A stretch of 21,638 bases of DNA from CAIKAP01 sp964574605. GTDB lineage: Bacteria; Verrucomicrobiota; Verrucomicrobiia; Palsa-1439. Each line of letters starts with the position of its first letter. The first letter of the stretch is position 1. Shown here one piece after another: positions 8,906 through 16,416 of the stretch. The stretch lies in contig CAZNOK010000072.1 in assembly GCA_964574605.1 (NCBI GenBank), positions 1 through 21,638 of the forward strand, read 5' to 3'. Both the position numbers and the translations under genes were made by a program. The notes beneath the pieces are model-generated. The model saw nothing but the letters and a program-made list of their open reading frames with translations. It had not been told where the DNA came from and made no database searches.

Positions 8906-8989
8906 CCGGGCCGAACTATATCACAAAAAAGCGGCTGCATTGCGATGCTGTTGCTGTTATGCTGATCACCACGAAAGGATGACCGAATA
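8906..8989. promoter_or_regulatory. Divergent intergenic region between the protease pair and the lipoprotein/acyl-CoA dehydrogenase genes
   Basis: These 84 bases separate two divergently read units and should hold promoters for both. Toward the proteases, the minus-strand hexamer TATAGT (8915-8920) is a good -10 match but lies only nine bases before the ATG, which would give a leader of a few bases. No good -35 is seen. Toward the lipoprotein gene, TATGCT at about 8958-8963 is a weak -10 candidate, followed by the AAAGGA ribosome-binding site. Both assignments are inference. Confidence 0.3.
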
Positions 8990-9139
8990 ATGAATTTGAG
9001 AAACTGGTTGTTGGCGGCGGCGCTGGTGGCGCTGTGCGGCTGCGCGGCGTTTGAACAGACGCCGGATGATTTGCAGAAGAAAATCATGTCGCCCACGCGC
9101 GGCCACCTCTACGAACGCGATCCAGAAAAGCCCTTCTGA
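8990..9139 (+). CDS. Small lipoprotein, 49 residues
   Basis: A short gene that length cut-offs would miss. The ATG at 8990 is preceded by AAAGGA (8974-8979) at suitable spacing. The product starts MNLRNWLLAAALVALCGC: a positively charged n-region, a hydrophobic stretch and a lipobox (L-C-G-C) with Cys18 as the lipidation site. The mature part is only 32 residues (CAAFEQTPDD, then charged residues to the end at EKPF), with no domain I recognise. The TGA at 9137-9139 lies 16 bases before the acyl-CoA dehydrogenase start, which has its own Shine-Dalgarno, so the two are probably co-transcribed. By its signal, it should be anchored in the inner or outer membrane facing the periplasm. The function is unknown. 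Confidence 0.72.
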   Translation: MNLRNWLLAAALVALCGCAAFEQTPDDLQKKIMSPTRGHLYERDPEKPF

Positions 9140-9143
9140 TTTT

Positions 9144-9148
9144 AGGAG
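9144..9148 (+). promoter_or_regulatory. Shine-Dalgarno AGGAG fixing the acyl-CoA dehydrogenase start
   Basis: AGGAG lies seven bases before the ATG at 9156. It decides for this start over the longer in-frame reading from 9051, which overlaps the lipoprotein gene in another frame and begins with an Arg-rich stretch unlike the family. Confidence 0.75.
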
Positions 9149-9155
9149 AATCTTT

Positions 9156-11177
9156 ATGCAACACGAAACTCTGCGCACATTGCCCGGCGACGAAGTCCGC
9201 CAGATCATGTGGCGGTTCAGCGACCGCTACGACTTGCAGATGGCCGTGCAGGCCGCCCGCTCCGTCGCGCGCAGCGTCGTCGCCCGGCTCGTCGCCGACG
9301 GCGTCCGCAACACGCACGACTGGAACGCCCGCAAGGAGGAAATGCTCAAGGCGATGGACGATGCCGGCATCACGGCGGCGTTCATGGACCCGGAAGACGG
9401 CGGCTACATCCCCGGCCCGAAAAACCTCGTGCTCGCGCTCGTCGCGTTCGAGTTGTCGTGGGTGGACGGCGGCGCGGCGACCGGCAGCCTCGCGGGTAAT
9501 CTCGCGCTCTCGCCCATCTACGAGTGCGGCACCGACGAGCAACGACACTTCTACATGCGCATGGCCTGCCCGCCGAAACCGGGCGAAGATCGCAAAGTCT
9601 GGCGCGGCGCGTTCGCGCTGACCGAACCGTTGCCCTACGTCGGCGTCGAGACCGGCATCCTCAGCGGCAAAGTCCGCGTCGCCGAGTGGAAGGAAGGACA
9701 GGAACCGATCCTCGAAGTCAACAAACGCGGCCGCTTCATCACCAACATGGGCTTCGCCAACTTCGTCACCGCCGCCGTCGAGACCGACGATCCGCGGATC
9801 AAGTCAAGCTGCATGGTCATCCTCCACGAGGACGACCCCGGCGCGTGGGATCGCGGCGTTGCGACGAAAAAACTTGTCCATCAACTTTCCTCGACCACCG
9901 ACCCTGTGTTGAGTTTGAAGGTGCCGGCGAACCGAATCATCGGCGGCTACACGATCAAGGACGGCGTCATCGTGCCGAACCTCAGCCACGGCGACGTCAT
10001 CGAGGCCGTGTTCAGCCACACGCGCGTGACCGTCGGCCTGATGACGGCGGCGAAACTTCTTTCCGCCATCGAGCCGGTCATCCGGTATCATCGCACGCGT
10101 TTCCGCGGTGGTGCTGCGGCTTCCCCCGGCGTGCCCCGCTATGACCTCGGTTTGCAGACGAAGGAAGACGCCGTCCAACGCCTCGTTGATGTCTGGGCCA
10201 CCGGTGAAGCGGCCGCGTCGCTCGGCTTCGCGACGGCGCGCCTGTTCGACGAACTCGATCCGCTGACGAAACAGAAAGACGCCTACTTCGCCAGCCGGAA
10301 CATTTCCGGAGCGCGCGCCCAGTTCAAGGCGCTCGCGAAAATCGAGAAGGACGCCATCGAAGCTCTCCGCGCCGGCACGTTGCCTGACGACCCGATGATC
10401 CAATACGTCGTGCGCGCCAGCCAGGCCAACGTGCTTTGCCCGGCCTGCAAACTCTGGAACACCGGCCACGGCGCCAACGTCATGCGCGAAGCCGTCAGCC
10501 TCGTCGGCGGCTACGGCATCACGGAGGATTGCCCCGGCTTCCTCGGAGAAAAGTGGATGGACGCCCAGCTCGAAGCGACCTACGAAGGCCCCGAAGCCGT
10601 CCAGCGCCGGCAAATGTCCGTCACGATGACCAACGAGTTGTTCCTCGCGCAGTTCAAGAATTGGATCGCCGAACTGCAGCGTCCCGACACCGGGGCGGTT
10701 GCGCTTGGCTCCGCAATGCAACTCTGGCTTTGGACGCTGGAGCATTTGCAGAAAGCGACCGACGCCGACGGCAAGAAACTTTTCCACGGCAACCGCCACG
10801 GCGTGACGTTCCCGCTCGCCGACGCGCTCTGCTGGTTGCTCGCGGCGCGCGCGCTCATCCTCGACGTGCTCGAACTCGAAGCGAAAGGTTCGCAGAACGC
10901 GACTGTCGCCGAGGCGTTGCCCGGTCTGTTGCGGTTCTACACCGATCTCGCCCACACTCAAGTTGCCCGCGCCGCCGGCGAAGTCGGCCGCATCTGCGCC
11001 GAGCTGGTGTACGGTTACAACCGTCCTCCGGCGTCGGACTCAGCCGGTTTGGAAGAATTTGCCCGACAGCGCGCGAAACTCGACGCCTCTCTCGCCGGTT
11101 CGCGTCTGGCCAAGGACCGCGCCGCGGATGCGTTGACGCAGGTGATGATCCCCGAAGCGCTGGATTATCCGGTATGA
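9156..11177 (+). CDS. Large acyl-CoA dehydrogenase family flavoprotein
   Basis: A predicted cytoplasmic FAD enzyme of 673 residues that would introduce an alpha,beta double bond into an acyl-CoA. The family marks are GSLAGNLALSPIYECGTDEQ (helical N-terminal domain), FALTEPLPYVGVETG (middle-domain flavin/substrate loop, ALTEPxxG-like), GRFITNMGFANF, VLSLKVPANRIIGG, and the C-terminal GGYGITEDCPG followed by TYEGPEAVQRR. Glu477 in TYEGPE occupies the catalytic-base position of MCAD-type enzymes (YEGT-x-x-IQR). It is much longer than the usual 380 residues and closer to the roughly 600-residue subfamilies that carry an extra C-terminal helical domain. Here about 190 residues follow the catalytic loop. 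No thiolase, hydratase, ETF or CoA ligase gene is nearby, so the substrate cannot be inferred. The small lipoprotein precedes it; a membrane phosphatase-fold gene follows after 31 bases. Confidence 0.85.
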   Translation: MQHETLRTLPGDEVRQIMWRFSDRYDLQMAVQAARSVARSVVARLVADGVRNTHDWNARKEEMLKAMDDAGITAAFMDPEDGGYIPGPKNLVLALVAFELSWVDGGAATGSLAGNLALSPIYECGTDEQRHFYMRMACPPKPGEDRKVWRGAFALTEPLPYVGVETGILSGKVRVAEWKEGQEPILEVNKRGRFITNMGFANFVTAAVETDDPRIKSSCMVILHEDDPGAWDRGVATKKLVHQLSSTTDPVLSLKVPANRIIGGYTIKDGVIVPNLSHGDVIEAVFSHTRVTVGLMTAAKLLSAIEPVIRYHRTRFRGGAAASPGVPRYDLGLQTKEDAVQRLVDVWATGEAAASLGFATARLFDELDPLTKQKDAYFASRNISGARAQFKALAKIEKDAIEALRAGTLPDDPMIQYVVRASQANVLCPACKLWNTGHGANVMREAVSLVGGYGITEDCPGFLGEKWMDAQLEATYEGPEAVQRRQMSVTMTNELFLAQFKNWIAELQRPDTGAVALGSAMQLWLWTLEHLQKATDADGKKLFHGNRHGVTFPLADALCWLLAARALILDVLELEAKGSQNATVAEALPGLLRFYTDLAHTQVARAAGEVGRICAELVYGYNRPPASDSAGLEEFARQRAKLDASLAGSRLAKDRAADALTQVMIPEALDYPV

Positions 11178-11208
11178 CCGGGCCCGCAGTTGCACGGCCG
11201 CAAGGGCC

Positions 11209-13131
11209 ATGAAGACGGAGGACGCACAAGCGACGCCGGTGCGCACTGCTGCGCTCTGGTTCTTCTGGATGAGCGCCGTGCTGTCGTTCGGCTTCACGAC
11301 CTTCGGTTACGTTCGGTCCGAGGTAAAGGGCGCGTTTGGGATCTACGGTTCTGTCGTGGAACCGGTGTGGGTGCGGGCGTTCGTCTGTTTTTCCTTCTGG
11401 CTGGCTGTCGTCGGCGTCGTCAGCGCGCTGTTTGCCCTGACAACGCGGGTGCGCCGGCTGTGGTTGGCGCTGTCATTGACCGCGGCGGTGGTGACGCTGC
11501 TGCAACTGGCGGCACGGATGGACTTGCAGGTGTACAGGCTGTTCCAGCGGCATCTGGCTTGGGAAGACCTGCAAATCCTCGCGAACCCCGCGTCGTGGCC
11601 GCAAATCGGACTGGAGGAGCAATCTATTCGCCGGGCCTTGCGGATACTTCTGACGGCGGCGTTGTCTCCGCTGCTGCTGGCCGCCATCAGCCACGGATTG
11701 GCCCGGTGGATGTGGCGACCGCGCTGGTGCGGGCGCGTCCGGTGGCGGGTGCTGGCACTGGTCCTGATCCTGATGGTGGGAGTTGACCGGGCCATCCACA
11801 CCTGGCTTGTGTTTCGGAATGACACGCTCGCAGTGCGGTTGCCGGAGATGGTGCCGTTTTATCCTGACTGGGGCGTCCGCCATGTGATGGAGATGCGGAG
11901 TGGCCGAACAGCCGAGAAGCGCGCATTCGAAACGCGTGTGAACGAGTTGCTGGCGGCCCGCCTTACGGAGAAGCCAAGCCGTCCGTTTTGTTTCCCCGAA
12001 TGCCCGACGCCCTCGAAACCGCCGCCGAACATCCTGATGGTTGTGATCGATACCGGTGCAGAACGTTTCATCAACGACCAAACCATGCCGCACCTGATGG
12101 CTTTCAGCCGCGGCAAGATCGTGGCCCGGCAACACTACGCCGCGGCCAACACAACGCACCAGTCGTTGTTCGGCCTGCTGTCCGCCGAGGCGCCAGTGCG
12201 ATACACGCAATGGCGCGCGGCAGGCCGCGAACCGAACGCGTGCCAGTTGCTGGCCCGACTCGGGTACCGGCTCCGCCTCGCCAGCCCGCACTTCCTGACG
12301 TTCGAGGGTTTGGACAAGTTTGTGTTTCGCCGGTTTGAAACCGTGCCACTGGCGATGAACAGGCGCACGGACGAGAATGTGCTCGCTGTCGTGGAGCGTT
12401 GGCTGACCGAGCCGGCACCGCAGTTCCTGTTGATGGGAATAGACGCGCCACACTATCCTTACACAACGACGAAAGAGGTCTTCGCCCCGTCAGCGCCCGC
12501 GACGTTCATGACGGAGTGGAGACCCGACTCGCTCTGGACGCGCCGGGCACAAATCATCAACCGCTATCGCAACAGCCTGTGCTACGCAGACGACTTGATC
12601 GGGCGGCTGCTGCCGAAAGTTGACCTGACGAACACCATCGTCATCATCACCGCGGACCACGGCGAAGAGTTTTACGAGCATGGCCGGTTCGGCCACATGA
12701 CGGCGTTCACTGACGAACAAGTCCGCGTCCCTTTCATACTGTCTGCTCCCGGTCAAACCGGACGGGAAATCAGCGCGCTGACGTCGCACTTCGACGTGAT
12801 CCCCACGCTCCTGGACCTGCTGGGCGTCACACTGCCGCCACAAACCTGCGGCTTGGGCCAATCCATCATCTCGCACCCGCCACGGTCTCAACTGTTGACC
12901 GCGATGGGGACGAGCATGGGATCGAAACGGAACTCGTCCCGTTGGGCGGTGATCACGGATTCGTTCAAGGTGGATTTCAACTATTCCCGCGACCGAAAGT
13001 TTCGTCTCAACGCCGTGTATGACCGGCACGACGAACCTCCGGAGAAGTTCCTCGATCAACCCGGCATGGAAGCCGCCATCCAAGCCACAGCCGACGCCTG
13101 CGCCCAACTGCTCCGCTGCTACACCGATTGA
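11209..13131 (+). CDS. YejM/PbgA- or LtaS-like membrane protein with a sulfatase-fold periplasmic domain
   Basis: 640 residues. Five hydrophobic helices fit the first 200 residues (about 14-34, 53-78, 84-103, 143-163, 180-200), followed by a periplasmic alkaline-phosphatase/sulfatase-fold domain from about 272. Visible metal-site residues are Asp281 (MVVIDTG), His415 (DAPHYPY), Asp483-His484 (TADHGEEF) and His496 (RFGHM). Where sulfatases have the formylglycine Cys (CxPSR), the sequence reads ANTTHQSLFGLL with Thr315/Thr316, as in lipoteichoic-acid synthase, phosphoethanolamine transferases and the YejM/PbgA family. The five-helix topology and size match YejM/PbgA (586 residues in E. coli), a regulator of lipopolysaccharide synthesis. 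I infer an envelope lipid or glycan role, either as a transferase or as a YejM-like non-catalytic regulator; it is unlikely to be a true sulfatase. Its end faces the glycosyltransferase gene two bases away. Confidence 0.75.
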   Translation: MKTEDAQATPVRTAALWFFWMSAVLSFGFTTFGYVRSEVKGAFGIYGSVVEPVWVRAFVCFSFWLAVVGVVSALFALTTRVRRLWLALSLTAAVVTLLQLAARMDLQVYRLFQRHLAWEDLQILANPASWPQIGLEEQSIRRALRILLTAALSPLLLAAISHGLARWMWRPRWCGRVRWRVLALVLILMVGVDRAIHTWLVFRNDTLAVRLPEMVPFYPDWGVRHVMEMRSGRTAEKRAFETRVNELLAARLTEKPSRPFCFPECPTPSKPPPNILMVVIDTGAERFINDQTMPHLMAFSRGKIVARQHYAAANTTHQSLFGLLSAEAPVRYTQWRAAGREPNACQLLARLGYRLRLASPHFLTFEGLDKFVFRRFETVPLAMNRRTDENVLAVVERWLTEPAPQFLLMGIDAPHYPYTTTKEVFAPSAPATFMTEWRPDSLWTRRAQIINRYRNSLCYADDLIGRLLPKVDLTNTIVIITADHGEEFYEHGRFGHMTAFTDEQVRVPFILSAPGQTGREISALTSHFDVIPTLLDLLGVTLPPQTCGLGQSIISHPPRSQLLTAMGTSMGSKRNSSRWAVITDSFKVDFNYSRDRKFRLNAVYDRHDEPPEKFLDQPGMEAAIQATADACAQLLRCYTD

Positions 13132-13133
13132 AC

Positions 13134-14525
13134 CTACGGCGTCGAAGTCGTCTCCCTCCACTCGTAGAGCATCACGAGCAGTTGCGGCGACGAGAACACC
13201 TCGCGGCGGCGCGGATGTTGTGCGTTCATCTGCGCCAGCACTTGGTTGTGAAAAACCGGTTGCTGGAAGTCCGGCCACAACACCAGCCAGATTCGACGCG
13301 GCGCGCTCGACGGCAACTGTCCATTGCCGATGACGCGATACAACGCCGGCTCGTCGTCGCTCGGACGCACCAGGCCCTGTGTGACGTTGTCGCCGAGATA
13401 GAACTGGAACGAACGATACGAGAACCGCGACGAATGCGCCACCGCATCGCCCGGTTGGTATTCCCGCCCGACAATCTCCGCCGCCTCGCGCAACAACGAA
13501 CGCGTCCAGAGGTTCTCGGCAAAATAGTATTGTTGCAGCGCAAAGAGATTCGTCGCCGCCAACGCAACCGCCAACACCGCGCCTTTCTTGTCCGCCGCCG
13601 CGCACCCGATCAGCAGCGCAAACGCCGGCGTCACCATCAGCAGCGCGCGTGGCAGAAAGGCGTTTGCCCGCAGCGACAGCAACGCCAGCAACGCCACCGG
13701 CACCAGCAGCCACAACAACAGCGGCAGCGCCTTCTTGCCTTGGCGGAACGCCGCAACCAGCAGCAAACCAATGCTCAACACCACCCACAGATGATACGGG
13801 CCGGGTCTTCTGATAATCGCGCCGCTCAATAGCCCGAAGAACCGCAGCGGAGCGTCCCACGTGAACTTGTCGAGCCAGAAACCGAATGTGCCGCCAACCA
13901 GTTGATGCACGAACAACGGCACGCACGGCGCGAACAACAGCGCCACGCCCGCCTGCGCCAGCAACCACGGACGCAGCGCGTCGCGTCGGAGCCAGAGCAC
14001 GCAGATTCCCTGCGCAACCAGCGCGAAGGCCGACGTGTATTGCGCGTATAAACTCAGCGCCGCCGCGACCGCGTAGGCTGTCCAACACCGCCAACAACGC
14101 GAGTCCAAGGCGAGGAACAACAGCCACCACGACGCCGTGACCAGCAGGGCTTGGAGCGCATACATCCGCACTTCCTGCGAATACCAAACGTGCAACGGAC
14201 ACAACGCCATTAACCCAGCGCCGATCGCGCCCGCCGTTATACCGCCGAACTTCCGCCCAATGAGAAACACGAGCGCGACGGTCAACACGCCGCACACGGC
14301 GGAGAACCCACGCCCGGCCAATTCGCCGCGCGGCCAGAAATGCAACGCGAGATAATAGACCGGCGAGTGCGTGTCGTCCTGTGCCGCCGCAACGATGTCG
14401 GGAACACTGGCTTTCGCCACCAGCAACGAGACAGCCTCATCGAACCAGAGAACGCGATCACCGATGTGGAACAAGCGGACGGCCAGCGCCAGCACCAAGA
14501 CCAACAGCAACCAGACGCGTTTCAT
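13134..14525 (-). CDS. GT39/ArnT-like multi-spanning glycosyltransferase (GT-C fold)
   Basis: 463 residues, strongly hydrophobic, with roughly ten predicted membrane helices and a soluble C-terminal region of about 100 residues. The first periplasmic loop has RVLWFDEAVSLLVA; this W-x-DE(A) motif carries the catalytic Asp of GT-C enzymes (protein mannosyltransferases, ArnT, GT39), which use polyprenyl-phosphate sugars as donors. HSPVYYLALHFW and CPLHVWYSQEVRMYALQALL are also typical of the family. The likely role is transfer of a sugar to lipid A, a glycan or a protein on the periplasmic face; the acceptor is unknown. Its ATG overlaps the UbiD stop by four bases (ATGA on the minus strand), which indicates translational coupling. 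It meets the opposing sulfatase-fold gene with only two bases between stops and no visible terminator. Confidence 0.82.
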   Translation of the reverse strand: MKRVWLLLVLVLALAVRLFHIGDRVLWFDEAVSLLVAKASVPDIVAAAQDDTHSPVYYLALHFWPRGELAGRGFSAVCGVLTVALVFLIGRKFGGITAGAIGAGLMALCPLHVWYSQEVRMYALQALLVTASWWLLFLALDSRCWRCWTAYAVAAALSLYAQYTSAFALVAQGICVLWLRRDALRPWLLAQAGVALLFAPCVPLFVHQLVGGTFGFWLDKFTWDAPLRFFGLLSGAIIRRPGPYHLWVVLSIGLLLVAAFRQGKKALPLLLWLLVPVALLALLSLRANAFLPRALLMVTPAFALLIGCAAADKKGAVLAVALAATNLFALQQYYFAENLWTRSLLREAAEIVGREYQPGDAVAHSSRFSYRSFQFYLGDNVTQGLVRPSDDEPALYRVIGNGQLPSSAPRRIWLVLWPDFQQPVFHNQVLAQMNAQHPRRREVFSSPQLLVMLYEWRETTSTP

Positions 14526-15952
14526 CGGAGTAATTCATCCACGCGCCGTTTCACCGCGGGGTCCATCGCGATGAGCGGCGGCCAAGACCGACAGTCCTTC
14601 TCACCGGGAAACTTGTGGGTGGCGTCAATGCCGAGCTTGCTGCCGAAACCAATCGTGGGCGTGGCGTGGTCGAGGACGTCGGCGGGACCTTTCGTGAAGA
14701 CAAGATCACGCTGCGGGTCAATGTTGGAACAAAGCCGGAACAAAACCTCGCGCGTGTCGTGGACGTTCACGTCGGCGCCCACGACAACGATGATCTTGCT
14801 GAACATCATCTGGCCCATCCCCCAGAGGCCGTGCATCACCTTCATCGCGTGATACGGGAACTGTTTCTTGATCGAGACAACGACGAGGTTGTGGAAAACG
14901 CCTTCCGCCGGCAACGCAATGTCCACGATTTCGGGAAATGTCAGTTTGAACACCGGCAGGAAGATCCGGACGCTGGTGGTGCCCATGTAGAAATCTTCCA
15001 TCGGCGGCACGCCGACAATGGTGCTCGGATAGATGGCGTCGGGGCGTGCAGCAATGCGCTCGATGTGGAATTTCGGATACGGCTCCGGCGCGGTGTAGTA
15101 ACCGGTGTGATCGCCGAACGGGCCTTCCAATTCCGGCGGCTCGTTCGGATCAACGTAGCCTTCGAGGACGAAATCGCAGTCCACCGGAACGTCGCCGGAC
15201 AATTCCACGGACTTCTTCCGCAAGAATCCGGCCAACATGAATTCGTCCATCCCGTCCGGCAACGGCGCGCTGGCGCAGAAGGCATAGACGGGGTCGCCGC
15301 CGAGCGCGACGGTGACGGGCATCTGCTGTTTCAACTCGCAGTAGCGCCGCCAATGTCGCGCGCCGGTTTTGTGGAGTTGCCAGTGCATAAACGTCGTGCG
15401 GTCGTCAATGACTTGCATCCGATACATGCCGACGTTACGCGCGCCGGTGTCGGGGTCGCGCGTGATGACCAGCGGCAATGTGACGAACTTTCCCGCGTCA
15501 CCCGGCCAGCATTTCTGAATCGGCAACGCACTCAATCCCGGCAACAGTTCTGTAGGAGCGGCATTTTTGCCGCGACCGGGTTTTGCGTGGCGCAGGTCGA
15601 GCGCCGTTCCAAGCAGCGACAACGCTTCCTGGAACGAAGTCGGCGGCTTGGCTTTGAGAAGCGATTCGAGGTCGCGTGCGATCTCCTCGACATCACTGAC
15701 GCCGAGCGCCATGGCCATCCGCTTGGTCGAGCCGTAGGCGTTGATGAGGAGCGGGAACTTGCTCCCCTTGCACTTCTCGAAGAGCAACGCCTTGCCGCCT
15801 GCCCCGCTCCCAGCGGGGCCGCCGGGCGATTTCATTTCGCGGTCGGCGATCTCGGTGATCTCCAGCACCGGGTCAACCTCGACGTGGATGCGTTTCAGTT
15901 CGCCTGCGGCTTCGAGGCTGGCAATGAATGCTCGTTGGGATTCGTAGGCCAT
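14522..15952 (-). CDS. UbiD-family prenylated-FMN-dependent decarboxylase
   Basis: 476 residues. Start chosen at the ATG at 15952 (MAYESQRAFIASLEAAGELK), which matches the N-terminus of the family; a TTG two codons upstream is less likely. Conserved features: DPVLEITEIADRE, ALLFE, LPIQKCWPGDAG, GMYRMQV (prFMN/metal region), ELEGPFGDHTGYY (active-site Glu/Asp loop), ERIAARPDAIYPSTIVGVPP, FPEIVDIALP, and near the end GFGSKLGIDATHKFPGE, close to E. coli UbiD. The family reversibly decarboxylates unsaturated carboxylic acids using prenylated FMN made by UbiX. Likely roles are 4-hydroxy-3-polyprenylbenzoate decarboxylation in quinone synthesis or the corresponding menaquinone step; the sequence does not separate them. 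Two stretches differ from the family: residues about 45-53 (PAGSGAGG) and about 124-137, both encoded by palindromic DNA. No ubiX is in the window. It overlaps the glycosyltransferase gene and lies two bases after the PAS gene. Confidence 0.88.
   Translation of the reverse strand: MAYESQRAFIASLEAAGELKRIHVEVDPVLEITEIADREMKSPGGPAGSGAGGKALLFEKCKGSKFPLLINAYGSTKRMAMALGVSDVEEIARDLESLLKAKPPTSFQEALSLLGTALDLRHAKPGRGKNAAPTELLPGLSALPIQKCWPGDAGKFVTLPLVITRDPDTGARNVGMYRMQVIDDRTTFMHWQLHKTGARHWRRYCELKQQMPVTVALGGDPVYAFCASAPLPDGMDEFMLAGFLRKKSVELSGDVPVDCDFVLEGYVDPNEPPELEGPFGDHTGYYTAPEPYPKFHIERIAARPDAIYPSTIVGVPPMEDFYMGTTSVRIFLPVFKLTFPEIVDIALPAEGVFHNLVVVSIKKQFPYHAMKVMHGLWGMGQMMFSKIIVVVGADVNVHDTREVLFRLCSNIDPQRDLVFTKGPADVLDHATPTIGFGSKLGIDATHKFPGEKDCRSWPPLIAMDPAVKRRVDELLR
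15551..15575. repeat. REP-like hairpin inside the UbiD gene
   Basis: The plus strand reads tgtaggagcggc, then atttttgccgcga. GCGGCA (15558-15563) and TGCCGC (15568-15573) form a perfect six-base stem around TTTT, preceded by the TGTAGGAG head that is typical of bacterial REP-type palindromes such as the Pseudomonas TGTAGGAGCG class. It lies fully within coding sequence, in frame, in the surface segment just before LPIQKCWPGD. No second copy of this type is seen here. Confidence 0.55.
15801..15819. repeat. Eight-base inverted repeat inside the UbiD gene
   Basis: GCCCCGCT (15801-15808) and AGCGGGGC (15812-15819) form a perfect stem with a three-base CCC loop. It encodes Gly/Ala/Ser residues placed between the conserved ADRE and ALLFE segments. 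At this point E. coli UbiD has only about five residues, so the hairpin accounts for most of the extra length. It suggests an in-frame insertion of a short palindrome. Confidence 0.55.
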
Positions 15953-15954
15953 GG

Positions 15955-16416
15955 TCAACGCTCGTCAATGCGCAGCAACACGAACCGGCCGACTTTTTCG
16001 GTCGAGATGGATTTGCCGAGTTGTTTGGCGAGGATGTTGCGTTTGCTTTCGCCGGTCTGATGGGTCGTGGTGATGGCGTGGCGGATGGCGCAACCCCCGC
16101 AATTCTCGGTCCGACCGCAGCCGCCCGGCAGTCCCGCGTTCGCGCACTCGACGACTTCGCCGGCGAGCCGGCCATTGATTTCGTGGCGGGGGCCGCCCAG
16201 CAACGCGTGCGCGGCATGGTTGCAGCCGGCCACCCTCACGTCATCGTCCATCAACAGGATTGGAACCGCGATCTGGTCGAGCAACTCGCCGAGTGTGCGC
16301 GCGGAAGCGGGAGCGGCAAACGACTCGCTGCATTGAAGGCAAATACCCTGCGCGATGGAAGGATCGTCGTCTGCCGACTCGAAGGCCGCGTGGCACACCA
16401 GACAGGTTCGTTTCAT
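15955..16416 (-). CDS. Small single-domain PAS protein with two Cys clusters
   Basis: 153 residues from the chosen ATG at 16416; an upstream in-frame extension of 40 residues has no conserved look. The N-terminus has a zinc-ribbon-like pair of CxxC motifs, Cys5-x2-Cys8 (CLVC) and Cys26-x2-Cys29 (CLQC). A PAS domain follows (about 40-150: LLDQIAVPILLMDDDVRVAGCNHAAHALLG). It ends in a second cluster, Cys91, Cys100, Cys106 and Cys109, in GLPGGCGRTENCGGCAIRHA; GCGxTxxCxxCxIR is a recurring motif of a PAS subgroup found in bacterial signalling proteins. No kinase, DNA-binding or other output domain is present and there is no signal peptide, so it is a cytoplasmic stand-alone sensor or binding module. 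It ends two bases before the UbiD ATG and is clearly in the same operon. A redox- or metal-responsive role toward the decarboxylase is inference. Confidence 0.72.
   Translation of the reverse strand: MKRTCLVCHAAFESADDDPSIAQGICLQCSESFAAPASARTLGELLDQIAVPILLMDDDVRVAGCNHAAHALLGGPRHEINGRLAGEVVECANAGLPGGCGRTENCGGCAIRHAITTTHQTGESKRNILAKQLGKSISTEKVGRFVLLRIDER

Noticed and set aside
9804..10961. 385-codon minus-strand frame opposite the acyl-CoA dehydrogenase
   Set aside because: An antisense shadow; the plus-strand product carries every family motif.
12490..14295. 601-codon minus-strand frame overlapping the membrane sulfatase-fold gene and the glycosyltransferase
   Set aside because: It lies across two well-supported genes in other frames, and its composition is Arg/Val/Gly-rich with no recognisable domain.
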